Counted from the first letter of the stretch, positions 16,782 through 28,215 are shown. The stretch is 64,000 bases of DNA from Lentzea sp. NBRC 105346 (GCF_030269605.1 NZ_BSTQ01000013.1:1-64000), one strand, 5' to 3'. The notes: generated by a model from the sequence alone, not told the origin. Numbers and translations: made by a program.

Positions 16782-18218
16782 GTGTCTCGATCGACCCACC
16801 AGAATGCGGTAGTGGAACTCCCCGGCATCTCCCCCGTCGCCGACGAGCTCGCCGAACGGTTCGCCTCGGCGCAACGACGGTTGTACCTGGTCGGAGGGAG
16901 TGTCCGCGACGCCGTGCTCGGCCGGTCGAGCAACGATCTCGACTTCACCACCGACGCGCGGCCCGAGGAGATTCAGCGTCTGCTGAAGGGCTGGGCCGAC
17001 GCGATCTGGGACACCGGTATCGCCTTCGGCACCGTCGGCGCCACCAAGAACGGCGTGACTGTCGAGATCACCACGTTCCGCGCGGACGTCTACGACGGCG
17101 TCACGCGCAATCCCGAGGTGACGTTCGGCGACACCATCGAGGGCGACCTCGTCCGCCGCGACTTCACGGTCAACGCGATGGCCTACGACGTGGCCAAGCG
17201 CGAGTTCGTCGACCCGACCGGCGGCATGGCGGCCCTGGAGGCACGCGTGCTGGACACGCCGGCGACCCCGCAGCAGTCGTTCGGCGACGACCCGTTGCGC
17301 ATGCTGCGCGCCGCGCGGTTCGTGGCGCAGCTGGGCTTCACCGCGGCACCGCGCGTGGTCGAGGCCATGCGGTCCATGGCGCCACAGCTCACGCGCATCA
17401 CGCCGGAGCGCGTGCAGGCGGAGCTGTCCAAGCTGCTCTGCGCCGCGCACCCGCGTCAGGGGATCGAGCTCATGGTCGACACGGGTCTCGCGGACATCGT
17501 GCTGCCCGAGCTCACGGCCATGAAGCTGGAAATCGACGAACACCATCAGCACAAGGACGTCTTCCATCACTCGCTGGTTGTCCTCGACCAAGCAATTGAT
17601 CTTGAAGATGATGATCTTTCACCCGATCTGGTGTTGCGGCTCGCGGCCCTGCTGCACGACATCGGCAAGCCCGCCACCAGGCGGTTCGAGTCCGGGGGCG
17701 GCGTCTCGTTCCACCACCACGAGGTGGTCGGCGCGAAGATGGTCCGCAAGCGGTTGCGCGCCCTGCGGTACTCGAAGGAGATCATCGAGGACGTCGCCAA
17801 GCTCGTGTACCTGCACCTGCGGTTCCACGGCTACGGCAACGGCGAGTGGACGGACTCGGCGGTGCGCCGCTACGTCACCGACGCCGGGCACCTGCTGACC
17901 CGGTTGCACAAGCTCGTCCGCGCCGACTGCACGACCCGCAACAAGCGCAAGGCCAACGCGTTGCAGCGCACCTACGACTCGCTCGAGGAGCGCATCGCCC
18001 GGCTCGCCGCCGAGGAGGACCTGGCGCGCGTGCGGCCGGACCTCGACGGCAACGAGATCATGAAGCTGCTGGGCCTGCCGCCGGGGCCGCAGGTCGGCGC
18101 CGCGTGGAAGTTCCTCAAGGAGCTCCGGCTGGACCGCGGGCCGCTCGAACACGACGAGGCCGTGGCCGAACTTCGCGAGTGGGCGCGCATTCAGGGGATC
18201 ACGCCGCCGGCCCTGTGA
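16782..18218 (+). CDS. pcnA: CCA tRNA nucleotidyltransferase
   Basis: Adds or repairs the 3'-CCA end of tRNAs without a template. The protein is 478 aa, with a nucleotidyltransferase head (LYLVGGSVRDAVLGR, then the metal-binding DLDFTT at about residue 50), the family ERVQAELSKLL neck region, and a C-terminal HD domain (LAALLHDIGKPATRRF and FHHHEVVGAKMVRKRL). The HD domain makes it the bacterial class II type common in actinobacteria. Start GTG at 16782. It is divergent from the Nudix/murJ operon, as Rv3907c is from Rv3908. Confidence 0.93.
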   Translation: MSRSTHQNAVVELPGISPVADELAERFASAQRRLYLVGGSVRDAVLGRSSNDLDFTTDARPEEIQRLLKGWADAIWDTGIAFGTVGATKNGVTVEITTFRADVYDGVTRNPEVTFGDTIEGDLVRRDFTVNAMAYDVAKREFVDPTGGMAALEARVLDTPATPQQSFGDDPLRMLRAARFVAQLGFTAAPRVVEAMRSMAPQLTRITPERVQAELSKLLCAAHPRQGIELMVDTGLADIVLPELTAMKLEIDEHHQHKDVFHHSLVVLDQAIDLEDDDLSPDLVLRLAALLHDIGKPATRRFESGGGVSFHHHEVVGAKMVRKRLRALRYSKEIIEDVAKLVYLHLRFHGYGNGEWTDSAVRRYVTDAGHLLTRLHKLVRADCTTRNKRKANALQRTYDSLEERIARLAAEEDLARVRPDLDGNEIMKLLGLPPGPQVGAAWKFLKELRLDRGPLEHDEAVAELREWARIQGITPPAL

Positions 18219-18323
18219 CGCATCGTGGCCGGATGAAATCCTGGCGTTAGCGAAGTGACAGCGGGTTGCGCGACTATGACTGTGCGCTGTGGGCAGATTG
18301 CTCGGCGCACGGGGGTGGTTGCG

Positions 18324-18578
18324 ATGAGCGGATGGGGGCTTTCCGCTGGTCCAGGGGCACATGAGCTCACCGAGCTCACGGAGCGGCAACGGGGAGTGCT
18401 GCGGTGTCTGGCGAGGGGGCTCGCGGATCACGAGATTGCACGGGTACTGGGGATGAACATGGGGGATGTAGCTGACGAAGTGGCCGAGATCCTGCGACGA
18501 CTCGACCTATCCGACCGGATGGCCGCGGTCGTCTTCGCCCATGAGACCGGGATGCTGCGGCTGCCGTTGCCGCGCTAG
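18324..18578 (+). CDS. Stand-alone LuxR-type helix-turn-helix protein
   Basis: A GerE/LuxR DNA-binding domain with almost nothing else: 84 aa from the ATG at 18324, which follows gggggtgg. The domain reads ELTERQRGVLRCLARGLADH, EIARVLGMNMGDVADEVAEI and LRRLDLSDRMAAVVFA. No receiver or sensor domain is present, so any signal must come from a partner. An upstream in-frame start (18255) would add 23 residues with no clear domain. Its 3' end overlaps the convergent MFS gene by 72 bp. The target is unknown. Confidence 0.75.
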   Translation: MSGWGLSAGPGAHELTELTERQRGVLRCLARGLADHEIARVLGMNMGDVADEVAEILRRLDLSDRMAAVVFAHETGMLRLPLPR

Positions 18579-19844
18579 GAGAACCACGTAGGCCGCTAGT
18601 CCGATCAGGTAGAAACCGGTCGCGGTGAGGACGAGTCCGTGCGAACGGCCGTCCAGAGGGGCCACCGCGGCCGCGGCGGTCACGGCCGCCACCTGGGTGA
18701 TGTTGAACAACGTGTCGTACAGCGCGAACACCCGGCCACGAACCTCGTCGCCGACGTCGTGCTGCACGGCCGCGTCCACGTTCAGCTTCACGACCTGGCC
18801 GGAGTAGGTGATCACGAACGACGCGACCAGGATCGTGGGCAGCAGCATCGGCAGGCCCAGCGCGACCTGGCAGGCGGCGGCGATCAGCAGTGCGCCGATG
18901 ATCGTCTGACGGGTGCCGAGGCGGTCCACGATCCGGTCCGTCGTGAGACCGGCCAGCAGGATTCCGGCACCGCCGGCGATGGCGACCTCGCCGAGCCCGG
19001 CGATGCCGGCCTTCAGCAGGCCCATGTCGTGGAAGCTGTAGCGCATCAGCAGCAGCGTGATCAGCAACGAGATGCCGAACGCCGCGCGGTGCGCGAGCAA
19101 CGCGGCCAGCGCCGCGCGCACCGTCGGGGTGTGCCATGCCGCCTTCGCGCCGTCCCACAGGCCGTGCGCGACGGCGGTGACGGCGCGGTTCGGCTCGTTC
19201 ACTTCGTCCGGACCGAGGACGCCCGGCTTGAACTTGCTCGCGACCCATGCGCAGAGCAGCGACCCGACGACGGCGACGCTGGTCGTCAACGCGGAACCGC
19301 CGTCACCGGCGCCGAGCAGCTGGCGCAGCCCGATCGCGCAGCCGCCGCCGAACACCGCGATCAGCGCGCCGAGGGTCGCGGCCAGCGCGTTCGCCTCGAC
19401 CAGGTGGTCTTCGTCGACGACGTGCGGCAGCGCCGCGGACAGACCGGCGCCGAGGAACCGGCTGAAGCCCGTGACGACGAGCGCTGAGACGTAGAGCGGC
19501 AACCCGCTGAGCCCGAGCCCGACCGCCGCGGCGGTGAGCAGGATGAACGCGCCTCTCGTGAGGCTCGCGATCAGCACGACCCGGCGTCTGTCCCAGCGGT
19601 CGAGGAAGGCGCCGGCGAACGGTCCGATCAGTGAGTACGGCCCGAGCAGCACGGCGAACCCGGCCGCGATGGCGAGCGGGTCGGCCTGGCGTTCGGGGTT
19701 GAAGAGCACCGCGCCGGCGAGACCGGCCTGGAAGAGGCCGTCGCCCCACTGCGACACCAGCCTGGTGGCCAGCAGGCGGCGGAACTCGGGGATGCCGAGG
19801 AACCGCTTCGAGCCCCAGTGGTGCTTGGCAACGACCGTCGTCAC
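18507..19844 (-). CDS. MFS transporter
   Basis: Major facilitator superfamily membrane protein of 445 aa with about 12 hydrophobic spans. The N-terminal part resembles DHA3/EntS-like exporters (FLGIPEFRRLLATRLVSQWGD, then GPFAGAFLDRWDRRRVVLIA, the motif-A loop between TM2 and TM3). It probably exports small hydrophobic or siderophore-like compounds by proton antiport; the substrate is not readable. The last ~24 codons overlap the LuxR-type gene on the other strand. 230 bp without a gene separate it from divergent yqgE. Confidence 0.85.
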   Translation of the reverse strand: MTTVVAKHHWGSKRFLGIPEFRRLLATRLVSQWGDGLFQAGLAGAVLFNPERQADPLAIAAGFAVLLGPYSLIGPFAGAFLDRWDRRRVVLIASLTRGAFILLTAAAVGLGLSGLPLYVSALVVTGFSRFLGAGLSAALPHVVDEDHLVEANALAATLGALIAVFGGGCAIGLRQLLGAGDGGSALTTSVAVVGSLLCAWVASKFKPGVLGPDEVNEPNRAVTAVAHGLWDGAKAAWHTPTVRAALAALLAHRAAFGISLLITLLLMRYSFHDMGLLKAGIAGLGEVAIAGGAGILLAGLTTDRIVDRLGTRQTIIGALLIAAACQVALGLPMLLPTILVASFVITYSGQVVKLNVDAAVQHDVGDEVRGRVFALYDTLFNITQVAAVTAAAAVAPLDGRSHGLVLTATGFYLIGLAAYVVLLARQRQPQHPGLMGEDDRGHPVG

Positions 19845-20074
19845 CGGGACAGCCTAGGCCCAAAAACCAGAGAAACCGGACCCTCGCAGGTCCGGCTCCC
19901 GTGGATCGGATGCCCGGTCGCCTCACGGCGATTGGCACGACACGGCTCCAGCCGAACGGTATTCCGTGAAGGCGGTTGTCTGTTGAGCCCGGGGGACACG
20001 AAGACATCCGACAAGACCTACAACGAGGCGTGGCCCTGAGTTGTTCCGGCGATCTCGGATGAAATCATGGTGAC

Positions 20075-20647
20075 GTGCGTCCCGATGCCGAAGTCTCGCC
20101 AGGCTCGCTGCTCGTTGCCGCGCCGAGCCTCACGGACTCGAACTTCCGGCGCACGGTCGTCTACGTGATCGACCACCGCGCCGAGGGCACATTGGGGGTC
20201 GTGCTCAACCGTCCGTCCGAGGTCGCGGTGCACGACGTGCTGCCGGGCTGGGGTCCACACGCGACCAAGCCACAGGCCATCTACATCGGCGGACCGGTCG
20301 AGCAGAAGACCGCGTTGTGCCTGGCCGCGCTGCGCGCCGGTCTCGACCCCGAGGACGTCGACGGGCTGGTCGGGGTGCAGGGACCGATCGCGTTGATCGA
20401 CCTGGACTCGGACCCGGACGAGCTGGCGTCCAAGGTGCGCGGGCTCCGGGTGTTCGCGGGTTACTCGGGGTGGGGCGAGGACCAGTTGGCCGGTGAGATC
20501 GAGCGGGGCGACTGGATCGTGGTGTCCGGACTGGCCGACGACGTGCTGACCGGTGCGAACGTCGATCTCTGGGGTCGCGTGCTGCGCCGTCAGGGCATGC
20601 CGTTGGCGCTGCTCTCGACGTTCCCGCTGGACGTCAGGTTGAACTGA
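20075..20647 (+). CDS. YqgE/AlgH family protein
   Basis: Conserved protein of 190 aa (DUF179) of unknown biochemical function, widespread in bacteria. Family signatures are SLLVAAPSLTDSNFRRTVVY near the N terminus, GTLGVVLNRPSEVAV, IYIGGPVEQKTALCL, and FAGYSGWGEDQLAGEIERGDWIV. The start is the GTG at 20075, which places the N terminus as in homologues. It lies between the MFS gene (divergent) and the SdpI-like gene (convergent), and its end is followed at once by a parS-like site. Confidence 0.9.
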   Translation: MRPDAEVSPGSLLVAAPSLTDSNFRRTVVYVIDHRAEGTLGVVLNRPSEVAVHDVLPGWGPHATKPQAIYIGGPVEQKTALCLAALRAGLDPEDVDGLVGVQGPIALIDLDSDPDELASKVRGLRVFAGYSGWGEDQLAGEIERGDWIVVSGLADDVLTGANVDLWGRVLRRQGMPLALLSTFPLDVRLN

Positions 20648-20652
20648 CGCCT

Positions 20653-20668
20653 GGTTTCACGTGAATCA
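20653..20668. promoter_or_regulatory. parS: Distal parS-like site
   Basis: GTTTCACGTGAATC at 20654-20667 matches the parS core at 13 of 14 positions. It lies between the convergent yqgE and SdpI-like genes, about 16 kb from the main cluster. Confidence 0.75.
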
Positions 20669-21064
20669 GAGACCGGCGAGCGGTGAACAGCCGCCGCCGC
20701 CACACGCGCAGCCGCCGCAACCCTTGGGCTGCTCGGGAACCGGCAACGCCTCGGCGGCCCGGTGCCCGAGCACGCCGCCGGCTACTGCGATACCGAGAGC
20801 GCCCACCAGCCCGATCACCGCGACCGTGACGTTCGGCGCGATGATCGTCGCGAGTCCCGCGCCGAGCGCCACGACGCCGGCCACGAGGTTGGGCAGCCCG
20901 GCGACCCGGTTCGCGAGGAGGAACGTCTCGTCGTCCCGCAGCGACGCGGCCGTCCGCACACCGACGAAGCGGTTGCGGCGGAGCCTGCCCTGCAGACCCA
21001 GGATTCCGACGGCCGCGAGGACGACGCCGAGCAGGCCGAGCACGACAGGCAGCACGATGTTCAC
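20666..21064 (-). CDS. SdpI-family-like membrane protein with Cys-rich tail
   Basis: Small membrane protein of 132 aa with three hydrophobic spans and a central RNRFVGVRTAASLRDDETFLLANR segment, which matches the SdpI/YhfL loop pattern (RNxxxGxRTxxTxxs). The tail reads GCGGCACGGGGCS, four cysteines in 11 residues, which could bind metal or become lipid- or disulfide-modified; this tail is unusual for the family. SdpI itself is an immunity protein in Bacillus, but most actinobacterial members have no known role. Confidence 0.72.
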   Translation of the reverse strand: MNIVLPVVLGLLGVVLAAVGILGLQGRLRRNRFVGVRTAASLRDDETFLLANRVAGLPNLVAGVVALGAGLATIIAPNVTVAVIGLVGALGIAVAGGVLGHRAAEALPVPEQPKGCGGCACGGGGCSPLAGL

Positions 21065-21173
21065 GCGTTCGAGGGTAGGCGCGGCCGCGGTCCCAGCGTG
21101 AATCGGGCCCGGTCAGATGTGCGCAAAGCCATCCTCGAGCATTGCTCTTGCGGCCCGCTGATACCGTTGGGAC

Positions 21174-21203
21174 ATGAGCACGGCCCGCCTGCTCCTTAGT
21201 TAG
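21174..21203 (+). CDS. Putative leucine leader peptide of leuS
   Basis: Short reading frame encoding MSTARLLLS with three consecutive leucine codons (CTG CTC CTT), then TAG. No clear ribosome-binding site precedes it. A -10-like tgatac/taccgt ends a few bases upstream, so transcription may begin at or near the ATG (leaderless; inference). It is followed by one hairpin and a terminator-like hairpin before leuS, the layout of ribosome-mediated attenuation. Confidence 0.68.
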   Translation: MSTARLLLS

Positions 21204-21271
21204 CCGCGCAGACCTGATCGAAAGACGGTCGGCGCGGCAGCCCCTCATGCCTGTTCTTGGCTGAGGGGTTT
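21203..21271 (+). promoter_or_regulatory. leuS attenuator: pause hairpin and terminator
   Basis: The first hairpin pairs gccgcgc-a-gacc (21203-21214) with ggtc-g-gcgcggc (21227-21238), starting at the leader-peptide stop codon. The second pairs cccctca-t-gcc (21241-21251) with ggc-tgagggg (21259-21268) and is followed by ttt, a terminator shape. A ribosome stalled at the Leu codons would change folding of the first hairpin. I did not find a clear alternative antiterminator by eye. Confidence 0.62.
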
Positions 21272-21311
21272 CGTCATGTCAGGGGCAGGTACCGATGGAG
21301 AGGGACGTTCG

Positions 21312-24089
<2,778 letters not shown>

Positions 24090-24093
24090 TGCG

Positions 24094-24804
24094 CTAGTCC
24101 CGGAAGCCGATGTCCGACAGCATTTGATCAACCATGCGGTCGAACATCGGCTCCGGGTTGGACACTGCGAACGGGAAGCGTCCGAACACCTCGAGCGCGA
24201 CGTGCCCGTACAGCCGCACCCATGACTGAACGATCTGGTAGATCGCCCCGAGGCTGAGCTCCGCCGCGCTCACCTCGCATCCGTGCGACGCCACGGCCCT
24301 GATCAGCACGTCCTGGAACGCCGCCAGGTCCCCGTGCAGCGCCGAAGGCACGTCGTCGTGATCGTGTTCGGGCGCGGGATGGCTGGCGATCAGCTGCGCC
24401 GCCACCTCCAGGAAGACTGACCCGAACTGGTCGCCGGGCGCCAGCGCGTCGATCGGCGAGGCGAACACCAGCGAGAACTCCTGCGGGTGCGCCAACGCCC
24501 ACGCCCGGAACCCGTGGCACACCGCCCGCACCTGCTCGCGGACCTGGTCCGACGAGATCCCGGCCAGATGCGTCTGCAGCTCGCGCGACATGTCCTGGCA
24601 GATGTCGTCGCACAGCTGTCGCAGCAGGTCCTCGTGCGAGGCGTAGTACCGGTACAGCGCCGGAGCCGTAATCCCCAGCTCGCGAGCGATAGCACGGAGC
24701 GTGACCGCTTCTCTGCCCTGCGTCACCAACAGCGTGCGCGCGGCCTGTCGAATCTCACGTTCGGTCTCAGCGCGTAGCCGTTCGCGACGAGTGGCCTCGG
24801 TCAT
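24094..24804 (-). CDS. TetR-family transcriptional regulator
   Basis: DNA-binding repressor of 236 aa. The N-terminal helix-turn-helix is clear: AARTLLVTQGREAVTLRAIA followed by RELGITAPALYRYYASHEDL. The C-terminal ligand-binding domain (about 75-236) contains WALAHPQEFSLVFASP and WVRLYGHVALEVFGRFPF, as in the TetR_C_13/WHG-like group. It is divergent from an MMPL transporter, and two overlapping palindromes lie in the shared promoter, so it probably represses itself and the transporter until a lipophilic ligand binds. Confidence 0.92.
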   Translation of the reverse strand: MTEATRRERLRAETEREIRQAARTLLVTQGREAVTLRAIARELGITAPALYRYYASHEDLLRQLCDDICQDMSRELQTHLAGISSDQVREQVRAVCHGFRAWALAHPQEFSLVFASPIDALAPGDQFGSVFLEVAAQLIASHPAPEHDHDDVPSALHGDLAAFQDVLIRAVASHGCEVSAAELSLGAIYQIVQSWVRLYGHVALEVFGRFPFAVSNPEPMFDRMVDQMLSDIGFRD

Positions 24805-24848
24805 ATGTCACTCCATCGGGTTGTACGCACCATCCTCGAACACGTACG

Positions 24849-24868
24849 GTTCAGTGAACGGTGTTTAC
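24849..24868. promoter_or_regulatory. Candidate TetR operator
   Basis: Two overlapping dyads: GTTCA-g-TGAAC (24849-24859) and GTgAAC-ggt-GTTtAC (24854-24868). They sit in the 108-bp divergent promoter between the TetR and MMPL genes. Just downstream, gtaac occurs twice as a direct repeat (from 24891 and 24902). Confidence 0.62.
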
Positions 24869-24912
24869 AAAGTTGACGCCTGTAACTCAACGGTAACCCA
24901 GGGAGGACGACA

Positions 24913-27042
24913 ATGTTCGCGAAGTGGGGGTCGCTGGCATATCGCCGCCGCTGGGTGGTGCTCGTCGCGACGGTACTGCTCGCCATCCTCGGCGGGGTGT
25001 GGGGCCTGGGCGTGTTCGACAGACTCAGCCAGGGTGGCTACGAAGCGCCGACCAGTGAGGCGGCTCGCGCCAACGAGGTCGCGAACCAGACGTTCGGCAG
25101 GCAGGGCGGGGACGTCTTCGTCATCTACGAGGGCGACCTCAAGGACCCGGCCAACCTGAAGAAGATCAAGGACCACGTCAGCGGCCTCTCCCGCGACGTC
25201 ATCTCCAAGGCGACGGACCCGATCCCCGCGCCGGACCAGCACAAGGCGCTCGTCGCGATCACGCTGAACTCGGGTGACTCCAACACCCAGATCAAGCAGT
25301 TCGACGAGCTGAAGCCCGACCTCCACATCGACGGCTTCACCGAACAGGTCGGCGGGCTCGTGCCGACCCAGAAGGCCATCAGCGCGATGTCCAAGGACGA
25401 CCTCACCAAGGCCGAGGCCGTCTCGTTGCCGCTGGTGCTGATCCTGCTGGTCATCATCTTCGGCGGACTCGTCGCCGCGTCGCTGCCGGTGGTCGTCGGC
25501 GGACTCGCGATCATGGGGTCGCTCGGCGTGCTGCACGCCATCTCGCTCGGCTTCGAGGTCAACTCGTTCGCGGTCAACGTGGCCAGCATGCTCGGCCTCG
25601 GCATGGCGATCGACTACGGGCTCTTCATGGTCGGCCGGTTCCGCGAGGAGCTCGCCGCCGGTCGCAGCACCGAGCAGGCCGTCATCCGCACGGTCAGCTC
25701 GGCCGGTCGCACGGTCGTGTTCTCCGCGACGCTGCTGGTGATCGCGCTCGCCGGGCTTCTCCTGTTCCCGCAGGGCTTCCTGAAGTCGCTGAGCTACGGC
25801 GGCATGTCCGCGGTCGGCATCGCGATGATCGTGTCGCTGACGCTGCTGCCCGCGTTGCTCGCCATCCTCGGCCACCGCATTGACAAGCTCTCCGTGCCAT
25901 GGCGCAAGAACAAGCAGCCCAGCGAGCGCGGATGGCGCTGGTTCGCGGCCAAGGTGATGAAGCGGCCCGTGCTGTTCGCGCTGCCGATCATCGCCCTGCT
26001 GCTGGGACTCGGCGCGCCGTTCCTGAACATCCAGTTCGGCCAGGTCACCGAGAAGGTGCTGCCCGCGGACAACTCCGCGCGCATCGCCACCGAGGCGCTC
26101 AACCGCGACTTCGCCGCGTTGTCCAGCAACGGCTTCAAGATCGTGCTCAAGGACGTCGAGCCGGCGGACGCGCAGCAGTTCATCGCGAAGATCGCGGACG
26201 TCAAGGGCGTCGGTGACGTGAAGCCGCTCGCCGAGCCGAAGGACCGCACCTGGCTGGTGTCAGCCGGTCTGGAGAACGACCCGCTGAGCGACGCCGCCAA
26301 GCAGTCGTTGAAGGACGTTCGCGCGCTGACGCCGCCGAGTGGCTCGCAGATGCTCGTCGGCGGTGTCACCGCTCAGGTGAGCGACAGCCTCGACGCGATC
26401 GCCGCCAAGCTGCCGTGGATGATCGGCCTGCTGGTCGGGGCGACGTTCGTGCTGATGTTCCTGGCGTTCGGCTCGTTGTTGTTGCCGCTGAAGGCGGTCG
26501 TGATGAGCGCGCTGAGCCTCTCGGCGACGTTCGGCGTGCTGGTCTGGATCTTCCAGGAGGGTCACGGCGCCTCGTGGCTCGGCGTGACGCCGGCGCCGCT
26601 CGAGTCCGGAATCGTCGTGCTGATGGCCGCTGTCGTGTTCGGACTGTCGACGGACTACGAGGTGTTCCTGTTGTCCCGCATGGTCGAGGCGCGCGGCAAG
26701 GGCGCATCGACCGAGGAGGCGGTGACGACGGGTCTCGCCAAGACCGGTCGCGTGATCACCGCCGCGGCGCTGCTGCTGATCGTGGTGACGGGTGCGTTCG
26801 CGTTCTCGCAGATCACGATGATGCGGTTCGTCGGCGTCGGCATGATCCTCGCGCTGGCGCTGGACGCCACGGTCGTGCGCATGCTGCTCGTGCCCGCGGT
26901 GCTGAAGCTGCTCGGCAACGCCGCGTGGTGGGCGCCCGGGCCGTTGCGCCGCGTCCAGGAGCGCATGGCGATCCACGAGGAGGGCGACGACCCGGACGAG
27001 GAGCTCGCGCGTCTGACGCGGGAGCCCGAGCCCGTCCGCTGA
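24913..27042 (+). CDS. MMPL family transporter
   Basis: RND-type membrane exporter of 709 aa, of the MMPL group that exports lipids or drugs with proton motive force. There are two repeats, each with an extracytoplasmic domain followed by about five membrane spans. After TM1 (VVLVATVLLAILGGVWGLGV) comes a ~150-residue external domain. The proton-relay region of repeat 1 is LGLGMAIDYGLFMVGRFREE and of repeat 2 FGLSTDYEVFLLSRMVEA, both with the DY pair found in MmpL3 and relatives. The cytosolic tail is acidic. Start ATG after agggaggacgaca. Regulated by the adjacent TetR protein (inferred). Confidence 0.93.
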   Translation: MFAKWGSLAYRRRWVVLVATVLLAILGGVWGLGVFDRLSQGGYEAPTSEAARANEVANQTFGRQGGDVFVIYEGDLKDPANLKKIKDHVSGLSRDVISKATDPIPAPDQHKALVAITLNSGDSNTQIKQFDELKPDLHIDGFTEQVGGLVPTQKAISAMSKDDLTKAEAVSLPLVLILLVIIFGGLVAASLPVVVGGLAIMGSLGVLHAISLGFEVNSFAVNVASMLGLGMAIDYGLFMVGRFREELAAGRSTEQAVIRTVSSAGRTVVFSATLLVIALAGLLLFPQGFLKSLSYGGMSAVGIAMIVSLTLLPALLAILGHRIDKLSVPWRKNKQPSERGWRWFAAKVMKRPVLFALPIIALLLGLGAPFLNIQFGQVTEKVLPADNSARIATEALNRDFAALSSNGFKIVLKDVEPADAQQFIAKIADVKGVGDVKPLAEPKDRTWLVSAGLENDPLSDAAKQSLKDVRALTPPSGSQMLVGGVTAQVSDSLDAIAAKLPWMIGLLVGATFVLMFLAFGSLLLPLKAVVMSALSLSATFGVLVWIFQEGHGASWLGVTPAPLESGIVVLMAAVVFGLSTDYEVFLLSRMVEARGKGASTEEAVTTGLAKTGRVITAAALLLIVVTGAFAFSQITMMRFVGVGMILALALDATVVRMLLVPAVLKLLGNAAWWAPGPLRRVQERMAIHEEGDDPDEELARLTREPEPVR

Positions 27043-27054
27043 CCCTGGTTTTCC

Positions 27055-27107
27055 GTCACGCGGGAGCCCCGCGATGCGTGTCATGCATCGCGGGGCTCCC
27101 GCGTGAC
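27055..27107. terminator. Bidirectional 23-bp perfect hairpin
   Basis: A 23-bp perfect stem (starting gtcacgcgggagccccg) with loop gtgtcat separates the convergent MMPL and YVTN genes and should terminate both transcripts. Confidence 0.9.
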
Positions 27108-27109
27108 TC

Positions 27110-28129
27110 TCAGCCAGTGGGCGCGAAGGCGATCATCGTCGCGTCGAAGTCGCGGCCGCGGGGACCGGCGAACCCGGTGGCGCTCAACGAGATGGTCCGC
27201 AGGACGGCGTCGTCGGCGCTGTCCAGGACCGTCGTCGTGGAGCCCGTCGCCAGGAAGATCCGCCGGTCCCCCGGCGCCGTCGCGAGGCCGGGGGCCTCGA
27301 TCGGCAACGTCCGGCGCACGGTCCGGGTCGCGGTGTCGATCACGGCCACCGCGCGTTCCTTCGGCAGCGCCACGTAGACCGTCGCGCCGTCGGGCGTCAC
27401 CGCGAGGCTGCCGGTGCCCTTGCCGACCGGGATCGAGCCGACCACCTCGTTGTGAGCGGTGTCGATGACGGTCACCGTGCCGGGCGTCTGCGCCCCCAGC
27501 TTCATGCCGCTGACGTACAGGAACGCGCCGTCGGGTGACAACGCGACCTGCTGCGGCAGGCCGCCCACCTTGATCGTCCGGATCTGGAACGCGATCTCGG
27601 TGTCGACGACGCTGATCGTGCCGTCCTGCGCGTTCGCGACGTAAAGGATCTTCCCGTTCGGCGACACCGCGAGTCCCTGCGGCTGACCGCCCACGCGGAT
27701 CGCCGCGATCAGCCGGAACGTCTGCGGCTCCACGACCGCGACGCTGCCGCTGCCGGTCACGTACAGCCGCTCGCCGTCCGGGCGCATCGCCGCCTGGGCG
27801 AGCTGCACCTGGGTGTGCATGCGGTCGAGGACCGCGCCGGTGCGCGGGTCGACGACCGCGATGGAGCCCGACCAGCCGTTGACCACATACAGGCGCGTTC
27901 CGTCGGGCGACACCGCGACGCCGGTCGCGCGACCCGTCGTGTCCGCAGTGGACAGCACGGTGCCGTGCTCGGTGTCGATCACCTGCACCAGACCGGTCCG
28001 GCCCACGACGTACGCGCGGCCCGCGTGATGTCCCGACACCCGAGTCACCGAAGTCTGCGTGGGAATCCCCACTGCCGCGGCGGCCGCCGACAGCGCCAGC
28101 AACACGGCCACCAGGCGTGCACTTGCCAT
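27110..28129 (-). CDS. Secreted YVTN-family beta-propeller protein
   Basis: Exported protein of 339 aa. A signal peptide (LVAVLLALSAAAAAVGIPTQ) precedes six to seven ~42-residue blades with the YVTN pattern, for example VAVSPDGTRLYVVNGWSGSI, LAVSPNGKILYVANAQDGTI and LAVTPDGATVYVALPKERAV. Such propellers bind partners or surfaces and have no known catalytic role. The start ATG at 28129 fits the signal sequence. It is transcribed alone; nested inverted repeats lie upstream. Confidence 0.87.
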   Translation of the reverse strand: MASARLVAVLLALSAAAAAVGIPTQTSVTRVSGHHAGRAYVVGRTGLVQVIDTEHGTVLSTADTTGRATGVAVSPDGTRLYVVNGWSGSIAVVDPRTGAVLDRMHTQVQLAQAAMRPDGERLYVTGSGSVAVVEPQTFRLIAAIRVGGQPQGLAVSPNGKILYVANAQDGTISVVDTEIAFQIRTIKVGGLPQQVALSPDGAFLYVSGMKLGAQTPGTVTVIDTAHNEVVGSIPVGKGTGSLAVTPDGATVYVALPKERAVAVIDTATRTVRRTLPIEAPGLATAPGDRRIFLATGSTTTVLDSADDAVLRTISLSATGFAGPRGRDFDATMIAFAPTG

Positions 28130-28151
28130 GGCGCGAATGGGAACACTTCCG

Positions 28152-28215
28152 GGTGCTTTCGATCTACTTCCTTCACCCTGAGGGGTGAAATAATTCGCCC
28201 GTCAAAGTAAGCACC
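28152..28215. promoter_or_regulatory. Nested inverted repeats upstream of YVTN gene
   Basis: ggtgctt (28152-28158) pairs with aagcacc (28209-28215). Inside it, TTCACCC-tgag-GGGTGAA (28172-28189) is a second perfect dyad. They lie 22-86 bp upstream of the YVTN start and could be an operator or an RNA leader structure. Confidence 0.5.
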
